This document shows positions 1-11,206 of a DNA stretch of 64,000 nucleotides, piece by piece. Source of the stretch: Osedax fenrisi. Its lineage: Eukaryota; Annelida; Polychaeta; Sabellida; Siboglinidae. The notes beneath the pieces were generated by a model, which was not told where the DNA came from, ran no database searches, and was given only the letters and a program-made list of their open reading frames with translations. Location: assembly GCA_964019155.1 (NCBI GenBank), contig OZ025239.1:78816549-78880548 (forward strand), in the 5' to 3' direction. The translations under genes and the position numbers were made by a program. Positions within the stretch are counted from its first letter, which is position 1; each line of letters begins with the position of its first letter.

Positions 1-209
1 ATATATATATATATATGTGTGTGTAGAATAATGTAGTTATACATTTTTACACATATGAATCTACCTAAATAAGTAAATAATGTCATATAATCTGCAATGG
101 TACATATGCTCCATGTATATTTACCTACTGTTCACTGTATATCGTGCACTCTAGATATATCGCTCCTTGATGTTAAGCGAAGGGTTCAACCTTACGCCAT
201 ATTTAACGT

Positions 210-770
210 GCCGGTGTCATATAATAAATCGTCCCCATTTCAAAAATCGTCCCCAATGGTCACGTGACTACAAACTCGATGATATTTCACTAAATACACA
301 TACGAATCGCTTGAAACTTAAACCATATATAACTATTATGTATATACACACATTTGGAAAAAATCAACTTCTAATTACTCATTAAAAGAAAGTAATACTC
401 AAATATATAACGTATATCGGAGATGATTTTGAAAATACCAGATTAAACTATAATAAATTAATATTTTAAAATTCTGAATCTACAGAAGTTATTATTTTTC
501 AATTTTAAGTATAATACAATAAGATCGTATTCTAAAATTGTCTCTATATACCATTTTAATTAAAAACATTATACGCATTTATATTCGTGAATATAAATAT
601 ATACCAAAGGGCTTTGCATACTCTATTTATAACTTTATACGGGTATCGCGCGCTCGGTTTAAATGTGAAGCGATTCGTATGTGTATTTAGTGAAATATCA
701 TCTTATGTGTAGTCACGTGACAATCGGGGACTATTTTTGAAATGGGGACGATTTATTATATGACACCGGC
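210..770. repeat. Foldback (inverted-repeat) MITE-like element
   Basis: Two inverted arms of roughly 105-115 bases enclose an AT-rich centre. Both ends begin GCCGGTGTCATATAATAAAT. Both arms then carry two 'TCGTCCCC'-type blocks, a CACGTGACTAC block and a block reading TTCACTAAATACACATACG. The arms run about 210-315 and 655-770 and differ at a modest number of sites. I could not define a convincing target duplication. It lies upstream of the first recognisable glycosyltransferase exon, so it is either 5' flank or an upstream intron. No coding capacity. Confidence 0.7.
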
Positions 771-808
771 AATTATATCCAGAATGTCTTGTTCTTATAA
801 TAATGCGA

Positions 809-810
<2 letters not shown>

Positions 811-888
<78 letters not shown>

Positions 889-987
889 CACGTATACGCG
901 TTATATGTACTGATATACGTGGATACCTCAAACCTCGATATAAGGCCTAAATATGTCAATCCCGGGGCTGGTGTTATATCCTACTTG

Positions 988-1022
<35 letters not shown>
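811..1022. repeat. Two (TA)n microsatellites upstream of exon 1
   Basis: A pure (TA)n run at 811-884 and a second at about 991-1023 flank a short unique stretch. The second ends only about 35 bases before the acceptor of the first recognised glycosyltransferase exon. Other long (TA)n runs in the window lie near 2724-2760, 3549-3574, 4740-4768, 6090-6128, 10099-10140, 10548-10577, 22149-22185, 24941-25003, 27144-27200, 28409-28436 and 50479-50520. Confidence 0.9.
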
Positions 1023-1029
<7 letters not shown>

Positions 1030-1056
1030 TCAAATCGACTTGTACATGCGTTACAG

Positions 1057-2718
1057 GTACCCAATATCGTACATTACAACTGGTTCGCCGAGAACGACAT
1101 AGAGTTTAAGTTCCACCACATGTTGTCCGTGCTGTCCGCCATTCACTTCATCAAGCCCACAGCTGTGATGTTCCACACTAACCGGCCACCCATCGGCAAG
1201 TATTGGGACCGCATCAAAGATCTGCCCATCTTCCAAGTTCGTAGGCGTCTACGTAAGCTCGACCTCGATGCGCTGTGTCCACGCGCGCACACGTAAAATG
1301 AACGAATGAACGAATGTTTATGTATGCACACAAATAACGTTAGACGTTCTCTATTGCGTAACAAAAACATAAAATAACTAAATACGCAAACGAATATAAA
1401 TCAGTTGAAAATAATTGAAAATTAATGTTTACGAATTAATAACAATAAATTAGAATAAAAAGACGAATAATGTACATTAGTTCTTAGTCCTACAGGTAGC
1501 GCATTCCATAACTAGGCCGCATGGTAAGGTGAGCCGGTTGTCTCACAATAGTATGACATATAGTATGTCTCACTCTGAAATAATTCACATATATATTTAA
1601 AATATAGGGTAATTTTGTTGTTGTTTATTCGATTTTGATTTGGCATTTCCCTGGCCATTTGAAAATTGGCAAAAAAAATGAAGAAAAAAAAATCCTACTA
1701 TTTTCTATATAAATCGCATTTAGATGTCGCTAATTTTTATAATTTATTTATGTCTATAATTTTTTAATATAATCGATACATAAGTTTTTTAAATAACACA
1801 ATTATCAATAATAAAAATCAATTTCTTATGTTAATTAACTATTAACTAGTTGTTAATTAACTGTTAATATTTTTAAAAATATAAAATATTTTGTTGAAAA
1901 TAAATATATATGTAAACATTTTTATTTTGAAAATTAGAAATTTTCTTTGGTGTAATATATATTAGGTATGAAGATTATATAAAAAAAAAATTGTAAATTA
2001 TTAATAATAAATTAAAATTTGTTCATCAAAATAATCAATAAAATCTGATTTGTTATTGTTTCATTTGATTTTAAAATTAATAAAATTAATATAAATATGT
2101 GTATATATGTATATGAAAATATATAGGTAAACATAATATAATGAATTTTAAATAGAAGTTTGAAAATTTTGTATTTTTGAAAAAAAATTCTAAAAATAGA
2201 TAATATTATAAGGAATTCTAGAGAAAATTTTAAAAGGATTTTAAAACTTGTCTTTATAATATATAGATATATAATTAATAACATGTAAACATTTTGTTTC
2301 AATAAAATAAATATTAATACTATTAATATGGATTTATATAATTATATTAATAGCCCATGTTAAATCTGTATCTCTGCAATGTTAAATATAATTCTTCCTG
2401 GAAAGCAACTACAAATTAAAAAAAAATATTTAATTTAACTTTATTGAATATATAGGTAGATATATCTTTTGAGCCAGATTTCTATTCCAAAAAAAACACA
2501 CCATAGCGGTTCAGCTTAGCGTTCGGCGTGTGCTTTCGAGAATATTCGCGCCGCTATTTGCGAATATTAATCGCGGTTTAGATGAAACGCGTTAGGCTAC
2601 CTCGGTATGTTACGTCATACTATTGTCACGTGGTTCCAGGGCATTAGTTACCCTATCGTACCTTATACTACACTCGTATTGATACACGCACACGTATACA
2701 TATATAATAACAATCACT

Positions 2719-2768
<50 letters not shown>

Positions 2769-3541
2769 ATATCAATAGATGATTTCGTTTTTAATATTAT
2801 AATACATATAAATAAAATGAAAATGATGTAATATCTGTTTACTTATAATGGACTTCATAGTACGATGTGTATCTCTATTGTATTGTCACCCAATTACACA
2901 TATATATGTGTGTATTGTCTGACGTGTGATCAATGTCTAACATACACACCACACCTAACTCATGTATACGCTATGTGGCTACACGCTATGTGGCGTTGTT
3001 CACTGTACCGTGACGATCTCCTCACCGTTTGCAGTTGAAACATAGAGAGCCTCCGCTACGGTTACTAGGGGTAACGGTGAAGAAACCCGAATGGTACACG
3101 TCTCATTCCAACGTGGACAGACTTGTTATTCTTTACGAATACGGAGGTAACAACCACTTATATATCATAGTATTGTAATCTCTTAGACATTGATACACAC
3201 ACGTGCATATATATAATGTGTGTTCCATAATCATGTATTATAACCAGCAGTAAAGAGAATACACGTATACATAGAGCTTATGTAATGTTACTAAGTGATA
3301 ACTAAGTGATATTTGCATAGTTAAAGAAAGTAAATAATATAATTAATAATTCATGCGCATTAACATTACCTATACTTTATTAATTTAAATTAATTTTCGA
3401 TTATATTATTATAATATTATATTTCCTTATTTGTAAATTATATATTCTGTATTACATCAGCTTTATAATTACTTCTATTCATTATAATTTAATACGATAT
3501 AATACTATACTCATTTATTTGTATATGTCTAAATTAAAATT

Positions 3542-3575
<34 letters not shown>

Positions 3576-4145
3576 CTGACTGTGTGGCTCAGTTGGCTAA
3601 GGCATCAGATACATAAGCAGTAGGACACGGTCTCAAGTCCCGTCAGGACCATTAACATAGGTATTAACATTATATTTAGAAGTGATCTTATATAATTGTG
3701 TATAAATAAATGATCGGCTCTCGTTAAACTATGGATGCTTAACATGAGAGCAGCTTCGAAAGTTATTAGAGTAATATGGTTATAAATGAAAACTTCATGT
3801 AAGTTCCTGGATGGGATGAAAGTTCTCCACCAAAATAACAATAACAGTAACAATAACAATGTATATATTAAATGATAACGTGCATTGCATCGTATAGGTA
3901 TCTATCTAGACTTGGACGTATTAGCGACAAGGTCATTCGATGACCTCCGCCATTACGTGATGACCGTGGGACTGGAAGTTTCTAACAAATGTTGCGGTTA
4001 GTGTTGGTAATCACGTGATCATGAAAGTAATCACGTGGCCATGCAAGTTAACACGTGACCACATTATCGTCAGTAAACAGTCTGGGTGATAATAGGCTTA
4101 TTAAGACTGCCTACTAAAATAATGCAGTCTACTATTTAATGTCCC

Positions 4146-4178
<33 letters not shown>

Positions 4179-4734
4179 TGTATGTATGTATGTATTTATT
4201 TATATATGTATGTATGTATGTATATATGATGATGATGATGATATGTATTTATTTAGACACTCGAATAATATTAAATTCATGAGAGTGTGAGAACGAGAAA
4301 AGTAATATTTTTTTTTATTTTTTTTTGAATATTGAGAAGGTCATATCTGTTGTCATTAAATTTCTCGGTAGCCTGTTCCAGGGATTAGAACCTTCCTCTG
4401 AAAAGTTTTTTTTTCCAAATTTGATAAATTTGTAAGGTGGTTCTTCTAGGATTGGTGTAGAGGAGGATCGCAGTAGACGGGTGTTATTACTATATATAAA
4501 GTCGTCAAATATTGGAGTGGGTTCGGTGGTTATCAGTATTTTATGGATAAGAGGTTATCAGTGTTTTATAGTTAATTTGTTGAGTTGTAGTAAGCCAGTT
4601 AATGTGTAGTTGCAGGTTGGTCACAGAGGTAGTATAGTCAGTATTTTTTAGTTGGTATATGGTTCGTATAGTGAAGGAACGCGAATGGACGCTTATTAAC
4701 ATGATCCATAATTTATTGCTAAGAGGATCGGTCC

Positions 4735-4769
<35 letters not shown>

Positions 4770-6080
4770 CGCACTCGCACACACACACATACGCACACAC
4801 ACACACTCGCACACACACTCGCACACATACACTGGCACACACATACGTACACAGGTAGCATCATAGTGGCGTCCAATTCGTCAGTGTTCCTACGACTATG
4901 GATGAACGCGTTCATAGACGACTACCAGATGGGCAATTGGGCATACAACACCGGACAGGTTAACGGGCCAGCGTCTCGCTTTTATTCGCCGTTTTAAGCC
5001 GAGGCCGTAAGTGCGAATATCGTCGCGAATTTACGTGAAATTATAGATGTGTTTCGTTGTTGGAACATATTAGATAATTGCGATAATTCGTAGATGATGG
5101 TCGTGAGAACGTGAATATTCAGCCGAGTTGTGGCTTCGTGATGTATACATTTATGTCTTCTACCAGAAATAAACAACTTGTGTATGTAATTAGTAAGTGT
5201 ATTTTACTGCCTTTAAACAACAATTTATATTTTTTATTTAACAATATCTTTAAATTTCATTATTTTTTTATAGAGAATATAACTATGAACATCTTTGAAA
5301 ATTAGTCTAATTAATCGATTTTGGAGTAATGGGAGTAATAATCAATATGAAATTTACAAATTGCGTAAACTAAAATTATACTTTATCGTTTAATTTATAC
5401 TTGATTTTATTTAATATGGCAATAGATCTTAATGATATTCTTAATATATGGGAAATATGTATTTTCCAATTTAATTTATCATCGATAAATAAACCTAAAA
5501 TGTGGTGTTACTATTAAATTCTATAGGCATATTATTAATAGTAATATGTAATAGAATAGATGAAAGTGAATATATATATATACATATATATGAAATATAT
5601 ATTTATGAAATTTATATTACTAGGTACCCTACAATCTTGGGCAACGATTTCCAGAATTGGTCTACTTGGAACCGAATAAATTGAATAGACCAAATTATTT
5701 AGAAATGGATAAAATATGGGGGCCGGACACTTTTGATTGGAAACAAAACTATGCGATTCATACCTGGTTAGCGATTATATTATTTAATATTTAAATAATT
5801 AATATACGAATTAATGTATACATATATGATATATATATACATTATAATATTTAGTATGCTATTTATATTCATATATCATTTAATTTATTATAAGTTTAAG
5901 ATAAATCATATGATATATAAAGCTATGTATTGAATAATATAATATAAGAAGATACACTAAAACTCCAAAAAGCCGAGAGTTAAATCTTTTAATAGATCGC
6001 ATGAGTTATGTAAATAATATTATTCGTAAAATGAACTAATTCTAATTATTAACTAATAGATTAAGGTACACTTATAAGTT

Positions 6081-6131
<51 letters not shown>

Positions 6132-6308
6132 ATGTAATTATCTATATCTAACGTACGTATCATTAGGTATCGTCAGTGGCATACGTCAATGTTGCCCGGA
6201 ATTATTGAACCCGATGATGAAAATATTAAAACTAAAGTTGGCCCCTTTTGGGAAATCGCTAGAATTCTAATATACGGAAGTCCGAATATTATAAATAAGG
6301 ATAAATAA
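1057..6308 (+). CDS. Glycosyltransferase with DXD motif (Gly_transf_sug type), six exons, N-terminus not found
   Basis: Exons 1057-1236, 3035-3146, 3898-3996, 4855-4958, 5624-5766 and 6167-6308 join in matching phases into 259 residues ending at TAA. Exon 1 opens with VPNIVHYNWF, the usual start of the catalytic domain. Exon 2 ends TSHSNVDRLVILYEYGG and exon 3 starts IYLDLDVLATRSFDDLR, so the nucleotide-sugar/metal-binding DXD is DLD, split from its YEYGG lead-in by a phase-1 intron. Exon 4 has WAYNTGQ; exon 5 has PNKLNRPNY, IWGPDTFDWK and YAIHTW; exon 6 has YRQWHTSM and EPDDENIKT. Relatives usually carry an N-terminal signal anchor for the Golgi. That exon is absent here, lying before the window or unrecognised. 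The substrate cannot be told. Exons are much richer in G+C than the introns, and no frame is broken, so the gene looks functional. AATAAA-like signals follow the stop. Confidence 0.88.
1440..1600 (-). pseudogene. LINE 3'-end fragment (reverse transcriptase C-terminus) in intron 1
   Basis: Read on the minus strand, about 1490-1560 gives a frame with LWNALPVGLRT. This is the 'xLWNxLPxxLR' block that closes the open reading frame of L2/CR1-like non-LTR retrotransposons. Only a short piece survives, 5'-truncated as is typical for LINEs. It lies antisense in intron 1 of the glycosyltransferase gene. Confidence 0.55.
2500..2700. other. CpG-containing block in intron 1, unidentified
   Basis: A stretch visibly richer in G+C and CpG than its surroundings. 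It holds short palindromic pieces such as TTCGCG and TTGCGAATATTAATCGCGG, and a CACGTG site near 2627. I see no exon with usable splice sites in phase with the gene. It may be old transposon sequence or an intronic regulatory region. Confidence 0.3.
3575..3860 (+). mobile_element. tRNA-derived SINE, copy 1 (intron 2)
   Basis: The head at about 3580-3652 resembles tRNA-Met. A box A-like GTGGCTCAGTTGG lies near 3584, CATAA sits in the anticodon region, and a box B-like GGTCTCAAGTCC lies at 3629-3640. A tRNA-unrelated body follows (GAAGTGATCTTATATAAT ... AACATGAGAGCAGC ... GTTCTCCACC), then an AACAAT-rich 3' tail to about 3860. A diverged relative of the body lies at 18440-18700, which supports a dispersed family. 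It sits in intron 2 of the glycosyltransferase gene in sense orientation. Confidence 0.7.
4007..4062. repeat. Tandem CACGTG repeat in intron 3
   Basis: Three near-tandem units of about 20 bases each centre on CACGTG (TAATCACGTGATCATG, TAATCACGTGGCCATG, TTAACACGTGACCAC). The palindromic CACGTG core is kept in all three while the surrounding bases vary. CACGTG is the E-box bound by bHLH-ZIP factors, but function here is only a guess. Confidence 0.6.
4147..4243. repeat. (TATG)n / (GAT)n microsatellite
   Basis: Runs of TATG interrupted by TATT and TATA, then a short (GAT)n. It lies beside the 3' end of the adjacent antisense LINE fragment, so it may have grown from that element's tail. Confidence 0.85.
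4300..4665 (-). pseudogene. L2/CR1-like LINE 3' fragment in intron 3
   Basis: On the minus strand the frames read, in order, LHINWLTTTQQINYKTLI, then SNNTRLLRSSSTPILEEPPY, then NPWNRLPRNLMTTD. These are the conserved C-terminal blocks of L2/CR1-like reverse transcriptases ('LHWLPxxxRIxYK', 'LRSSS', 'LWNxLPxxLR'). At least one frameshift or stop separates them. The fragment is 5'-truncated and antisense to the glycosyltransferase gene. Confidence 0.75.
4750..4853. repeat. (TA)n and (CA)n tract at the exon 4 acceptor
   Basis: A (TA)n run passes into a (CA)n/(GCACAC)n tract that continues to the AG at 4853-4854. The acceptor of exon 4 therefore uses a CA-repeat as its pyrimidine-containing tract. 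Apparent reading frames through it are repeat artefacts. Confidence 0.85.
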
Positions 6309-6724
6309 AAATAAAAATATAAAAATTATAAATAAATAGTGTTTTAATTAAATAAATAATTGCGTTATATGTATTGCGAAATATAAATATACCATATGGT
6401 ATGATAAAAATACATATATTTATAATATAATTACTAACGTTAGAAAATTATATCATATAATTATTTATAATTAAAATAGTGTTAGCATGTAGTTATTATA
6501 AATTTTAAAATATTATTTAAAGAGTAAAATAAATAAAATAAAACTATAAATTTACATACTTTTAAATACTAACATGAGAATAATTTACAAAAATAATAAC
6601 ACATAGAAAATATAAATAAAGTGAGAGTATACTATTTAGATTCTAATCATTTTATAATAAACTTACTATGTTATTTATAATTGATGTATTATTAAGAAAT
6701 TATCTAAGAATTATATATATATAC
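6309..6724. other. AT-rich downstream region of the glycosyltransferase gene
   Basis: It holds several AATAAA-like hexamers just after the stop codon that could serve polyadenylation. Beyond them is unstructured AT-rich sequence in which I see no gene. Confidence 0.5.
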
Positions 6725-9255
6725 ATATAAATCAATAAAACGTACTTATTTACTTAACTTGGGCTCTCGCTCGATCAGCTCTTATAATCTTTCTCCATCT
6801 GTCATGATCCATCATCGCACTTTTTATTTCAACAATATCATCAAGTCCGCACTCTTTCCTAACCATATCGATGTAAGTAAATGGATGTCTACCTCGTTTT
6901 CTTTACCCTATTTGAGGAGTCCAGTTTATTGGCGATATCATCATCGTGTCGTATGAAGTGGCCGGCCAGGCGAATTCTTCGCTCGGATCCGACTATCTCG
7001 AGATAGTGTTAGTAAGTATTTTCAAATCTATAAATACCATTGTATTGGTTAATAGCTATTGCATTTGTGATTTATTCTGGTATTTATTATTATTATCATT
7101 GTACAATTCTAGACATATATGTTTATAGTCTATCTACACATCTATAGTTTCTATGTTAATACTATCTAATGCTTTTTTTAAGTCTACAAATAATATGTGT
7201 TAAATACTATCACAGTTTTAAGATTTCGAGTCTTCACTCCTTCGATCATATATGAGAAGTATACTTCTTAGTGCAATCACGTGTTATTAGTTGATTTACC
7301 CTTTCTAAACCCATTGTTGTTTATACGTAGAAGAGTATCTATGTATGGTTGTATACGATTCAATATCATTGAGTTTATGATTTGTATCGCAATAGTAGAT
7401 AGTGCTATAGTTTTCCATGGGTGAACTTATTCAAAAGTTTCAGATTGTATGAGGTATGTTATTACAAAAAACCATTGTGCAGATTATTCAGGTTGAGTTA
7501 GTATCTTATTAGCATATGCATATACTATTAAGACTTAACATATATGAGTATTAAGTCATCGAAATGACCGTACTTGAGTATGTATAATGAATTTCATGTG
7601 GACCCGTAGCCTTGTCATCGGTAAGTAAATCTATCATATTCCTCATTTGAGAATGCACCTATAGGTATATATATATATATTCAATTTTGTATAGTTGATA
7701 GTTTTAATTTACGAGCGCGTATTTTGTTGTTCGTAACTATAGTGAGACGATAAGATGACTATGATGAGATGACTATAAGAAGATTTCTGAAATTATGGTA
7801 ATATTTATCAATTCTTTGTGGTTTACTGTTAACTTTAATTTCTCCTCGTTTCGCATTCTTTCTATCAGTATGTATGTTGATTAACTTCCAGCTTTCAGCG
7901 TGTTTGCACATTTCATTAGTAAATTCAACTCATTTTATTTCCCTGTTCATCATAGAGTACTAGCCATTCTTATCATAGACGGTGTATAGATGTTGCTACT
8001 ATATCGTGATTTGATGTTTAATTAACAATTATGTGAGTGTGAAGTGCGGTATTTACTATATTCTGTACTGGCTTATTTGATATATTGTGTTGGATTATAT
8101 TATCTTTTTTTCTTTTTATAGGAATCATGATTAAGACTACCTTTTATTTGCTTCTATGAAATGCTGGTAGGTTCTTTTGCATTTTAACTCGATGTTTCTA
8201 TATTAATTGTATTGTATCATTATTTGACCTTTGTGCTATAGTGGTTGCTTATTAGTTTGTTGTTAGTTTTTAAAGCTTCCATTTATTATGAATCATTATG
8301 TTGTGTAATTGTGATAATCGGTATCCTACATGAACGTCCATAGTTTACAATAGGCGTTTTATATTCTGATAATCATTATATTGGATTCCTCCTCAATGAA
8401 GAGCTGTCCATGTATATGTATTGTGTTGTAGAAAGTATGATTCGCAATACCATTTCTATTATTATCGATATGTGCATTACAATATCTCATAACTAAGAGA
8501 ATGTAGTGTTTAGTAAATATTTATGTAGCCTGTGTAAGTTAGTTGTAGTTTTCTTCCGAGTTTGAACCGCCTTTACATGGTGACTAATATACAATAATAG
8601 ATACTGTCGGTTTCCAGAGAAGTTTATGGTCATAATACGATCATTCCATTTTATTACTTCTGCAAGTGCATTTTCTTCTGATTTATGACAAACAGCATGT
8701 CTAGTCCTCCAATAGAGCATTGTTAATGTTACGCCATGCTAAAGTGGTTACAAGTATGATCATTCTAATTTGATAATAATTTATTATATATTTGTTGAAT
8801 ATTTTATGGTCGACAATTCTTAGTAAATTTATGTTATTTATTTGTGTGAGCTCTGCTAATTCTTGACGTTGAGAGCATAGAAGAATTTAATTTAAATTCA
8901 TTACTTCTATATGTTATGCTAGTCGTTTAGAAGTTGTATACAATTAACATTATAATCGAACCTGATCTTTCGTTTGGGTTTTGAGTCAGATCATTATTAT
9001 GGATCCGTGTTGTTGCCAACTCTGTGATTTTCGAATTTTTAATTGTGTTCAGGGGCTTTTTATAGCATAATTTGATGTTCTGTTAATATATATATCTTCA
9101 TTGGTAACAAGTCATATTGCAGTTTGCTTCCCTTTAACCAGACTCCTCATTGATAACCTGTGTGGTTCGCGTGAAGCTATCGATGATAAATTACCACCAC
9201 CATGGATCTCATGGAGTCAATGGAATACGCGAGACTCTCCACCACATCAAAATTA
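6725..9255 (-). pseudogene. Decayed LINE (endonuclease-reverse transcriptase), element A
   Basis: On the minus strand, from high to low coordinates: an endonuclease N-terminal piece near 8990-9030 (ITELATT-like); an endonuclease block at 8450-8720 with LAEVIKWNDRIMTINFSGN followed, after frameshifts, by a CNAHI-like block; reverse transcriptase with RIQPYIDTLLRINNNGFRKG near 7280-7400 and the motif A block FVDLKKALDS near 7157-7197; and a C-terminus at 6725-6990 with RRIRLAGHFIRHDD, GKRKRGRHPFTYIDM and DHDRWRKIIRADRARA. Many stops and frameshifts, and no catalytic core frame is open, so it is dead. The gene order is that of an APE-type non-LTR element. Clade not assigned. Confidence 0.85.
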
Positions 9256-9576
9256 AACTTGTATATTAATAAGTATACTTATTAGTATACTCTATAATAA
9301 GTACTCTCTATAAATTGTATATATTATGAAACTAATAAAACTATATTAGATATTAACTATATATTACAAGTAATATTACTATTACAACTACAATTTATAT
9401 ATTTGATGTTATCACTTTTAATTAATTAAATTAAAATATTATAAATGTTATTTATTTAAGGACAATTTATAAACAATTATTTATAATGAATACAACATTA
9501 TAATATAATATTAATCATAATTATTTACGATTATAGAACAGTCAGCGATGAATATATTTCATATAAGAATGGTATA
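9256..9576. other. AT-rich spacer
   Basis: I see no gene and no clear element. It separates the 5' side of LINE A from the GGGG-family transposon. Confidence 0.4.
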
Positions 9577-10095
9577 GGGAAAGTATAATTACACTAGTAG
9601 CTATAATATGGACACTCTAGGTATCTCAGAAACCTTAAATTATTAAACTATAACAACAAAAATGTATATTAATAAAATATTCATAATTATATAAATAAGT
9701 ATTTTTAATTTTTAATTATATAACATAAATGGTGATATATACAAAATACTGATTTTTTTTATTACGTTTTTAAATTTATGAACAAATATTTCAACTAAAA
9801 CCATCTCAAGAATATACAAATGTAGTAATATAAAACATATAAATTATTATTAATAATTTCGTATTCAAAAATTAATATAATTAGGTACACATAATTTCGA
9901 TATTTTGTATCGACTATTAATTAAGTTATAAGAATATATCTAGAGGTCATACACATCCATATCATAGACACTATTGGTGCATTAATACGGAATCTATATA
10001 ACTAATAATGCGATCGTGCGAATCATGTTGATTTTCATAAAAATCACGCGCGTTATAATATTAATACCATCAATTAAGCTACATCTAATCATATT

Positions 10096-10146
<51 letters not shown>

Positions 10147-10523
10147 GGTTTATTTGAATACATTTATAATCAAAAATATTAAATATAATTTAAATAATAA
10201 TATAATTTAAAATAGTAATATAAATATCAAAATATAAGACTAAATACTGATGTAAAATTGTTAATTCTGATTTGTACATCAATAATATATAGTATATTCA
10301 CATAGTGGTATATAGGGTATTATAACACGGGGTTTCCATATTCGAGAATGGGTATAGAATACGGATACTCCCGTTATATGTTGCATAAAAAGATAAAATA
10401 TAATTTAAAAATCACAATAATATTCATAATCATATAATATTAATATATTGTAATTTTTGAATACAAATAATGATTCATACAATTTTAAGACGATTTAAGT
10501 GTCCGTATTAGGTTACTTACCCC
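9577..10523 (+). mobile_element. GGGG-family TA-flanked transposon, copy A
   Basis: The left end reads (TA)GGGAAAG and the right end CTTACCCC(TA), so the element is bounded by a TA dinucleotide. Its subterminal blocks TATCTCAGAAACC, ATTCATAATTATATAAATA and TTTTTTATTACGTTTTTAAA recur in the copies at 11207, 19243 and 58270. It has no transposase frame, so it is non-autonomous. A (TA)n microsatellite at about 10099-10140 has expanded inside it. TA targets fit the Tc1/mariner-pogo group, but the superfamily is not proven. Confidence 0.75.
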
Positions 10524-10537
10524 TAGTTATATAAATA

Positions 10538-10579
<42 letters not shown>

Positions 10580-10992
10580 GTGTCATATATGGCATATCTA
10601 ATATAATCAATAACCTATATATATATATATAGCAATAATCTATATCTATAAATACATGTAATCAAACATATAGTTATATAATCCTATCAATAAATGTCCC
10701 TTTAGTTAAATTAAAAATGATAATAAATTAAATACTTATAGGATCTAAATACCTACTTATATTAAATTCATAAAATAATGTAATACGTATTGTTAAATAA
10801 CGAACAATTATTGTTACAATAGCTAACTTACTAATATAAAATACGCATACTTGTACTTATATAAATTTAATCAATCAATCAATAATACGAGTCATATTAT
10901 TTAAATCATAAAGTAATCATAATCCTAATCATATCATTAATAAATATGTCATTAAATAAAGTTGTCAAATAACTATAATTATATATTTTTGT
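10524..10992. other. AT-rich spacer with (TA)n
   Basis: Contains (TA)n near 10548-10577 and a short (ATCA)n-like run near 10867. No gene seen. Confidence 0.4.
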
Positions 10993-11051
10993 ATATATAT
11001 ATTGGATGAAATGTGATATGTCATTATGTCAGCCTCCATGGCGCAATTGGC

Positions 11052-11088
<37 letters not shown>

Positions 11089-11118
11089 GAATCCACCTGG
11101 GGGCGTATGTTTTTATTA
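10993..11118. repeat. Duplicated tRNA-bearing segment, copy 1
   Basis: About 125 bases comprising the tRNA-Asn and its immediate flanks (ATTGGATGAAATGTGATATG upstream, TGTTTTTATTA downstream). They recur at 13755-13880 with few changes, 2,762 bases away in direct orientation. Confidence 0.8.
11032..11105 (+). tRNA. tRNA-Asn (GTT)
   Basis: A 74-base cloverleaf. Acceptor stem GCCTCCA pairs with TGGGGGC with one G-U, and the discriminator base is G. The D arm lies in GCGCAATTGGCTAGCGC, the anticodon stem is TTCGG/CCGAA with loop CTGTTAA (anticodon GTT), and the T arm is GGTGG-TTCGAAT-CCACC. Box A (TGGCGCAATTGG) and box B (GGTTCGAATCC) are intact. There is no intron and no encoded CCA, as expected for a eukaryotic nuclear tRNA. 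All stems pair, so this copy looks functional. Confidence 0.93.
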
Positions 11119-11206
11119 CACATGGGCACAATGAACGTGACACATAATGGAGATTGCCACTTGATACGGGCAAGTTGTATAGTTAATCTATACATTATCA
11201 TAATTA

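Noticed and set aside
703..891. Tyr-Ile dipeptide frames across (TA)n, also at 2725, 10100, 28900 and 40515-40858
   Set aside because: (TA)n translates to YIYI in every such tract; these are not genes.
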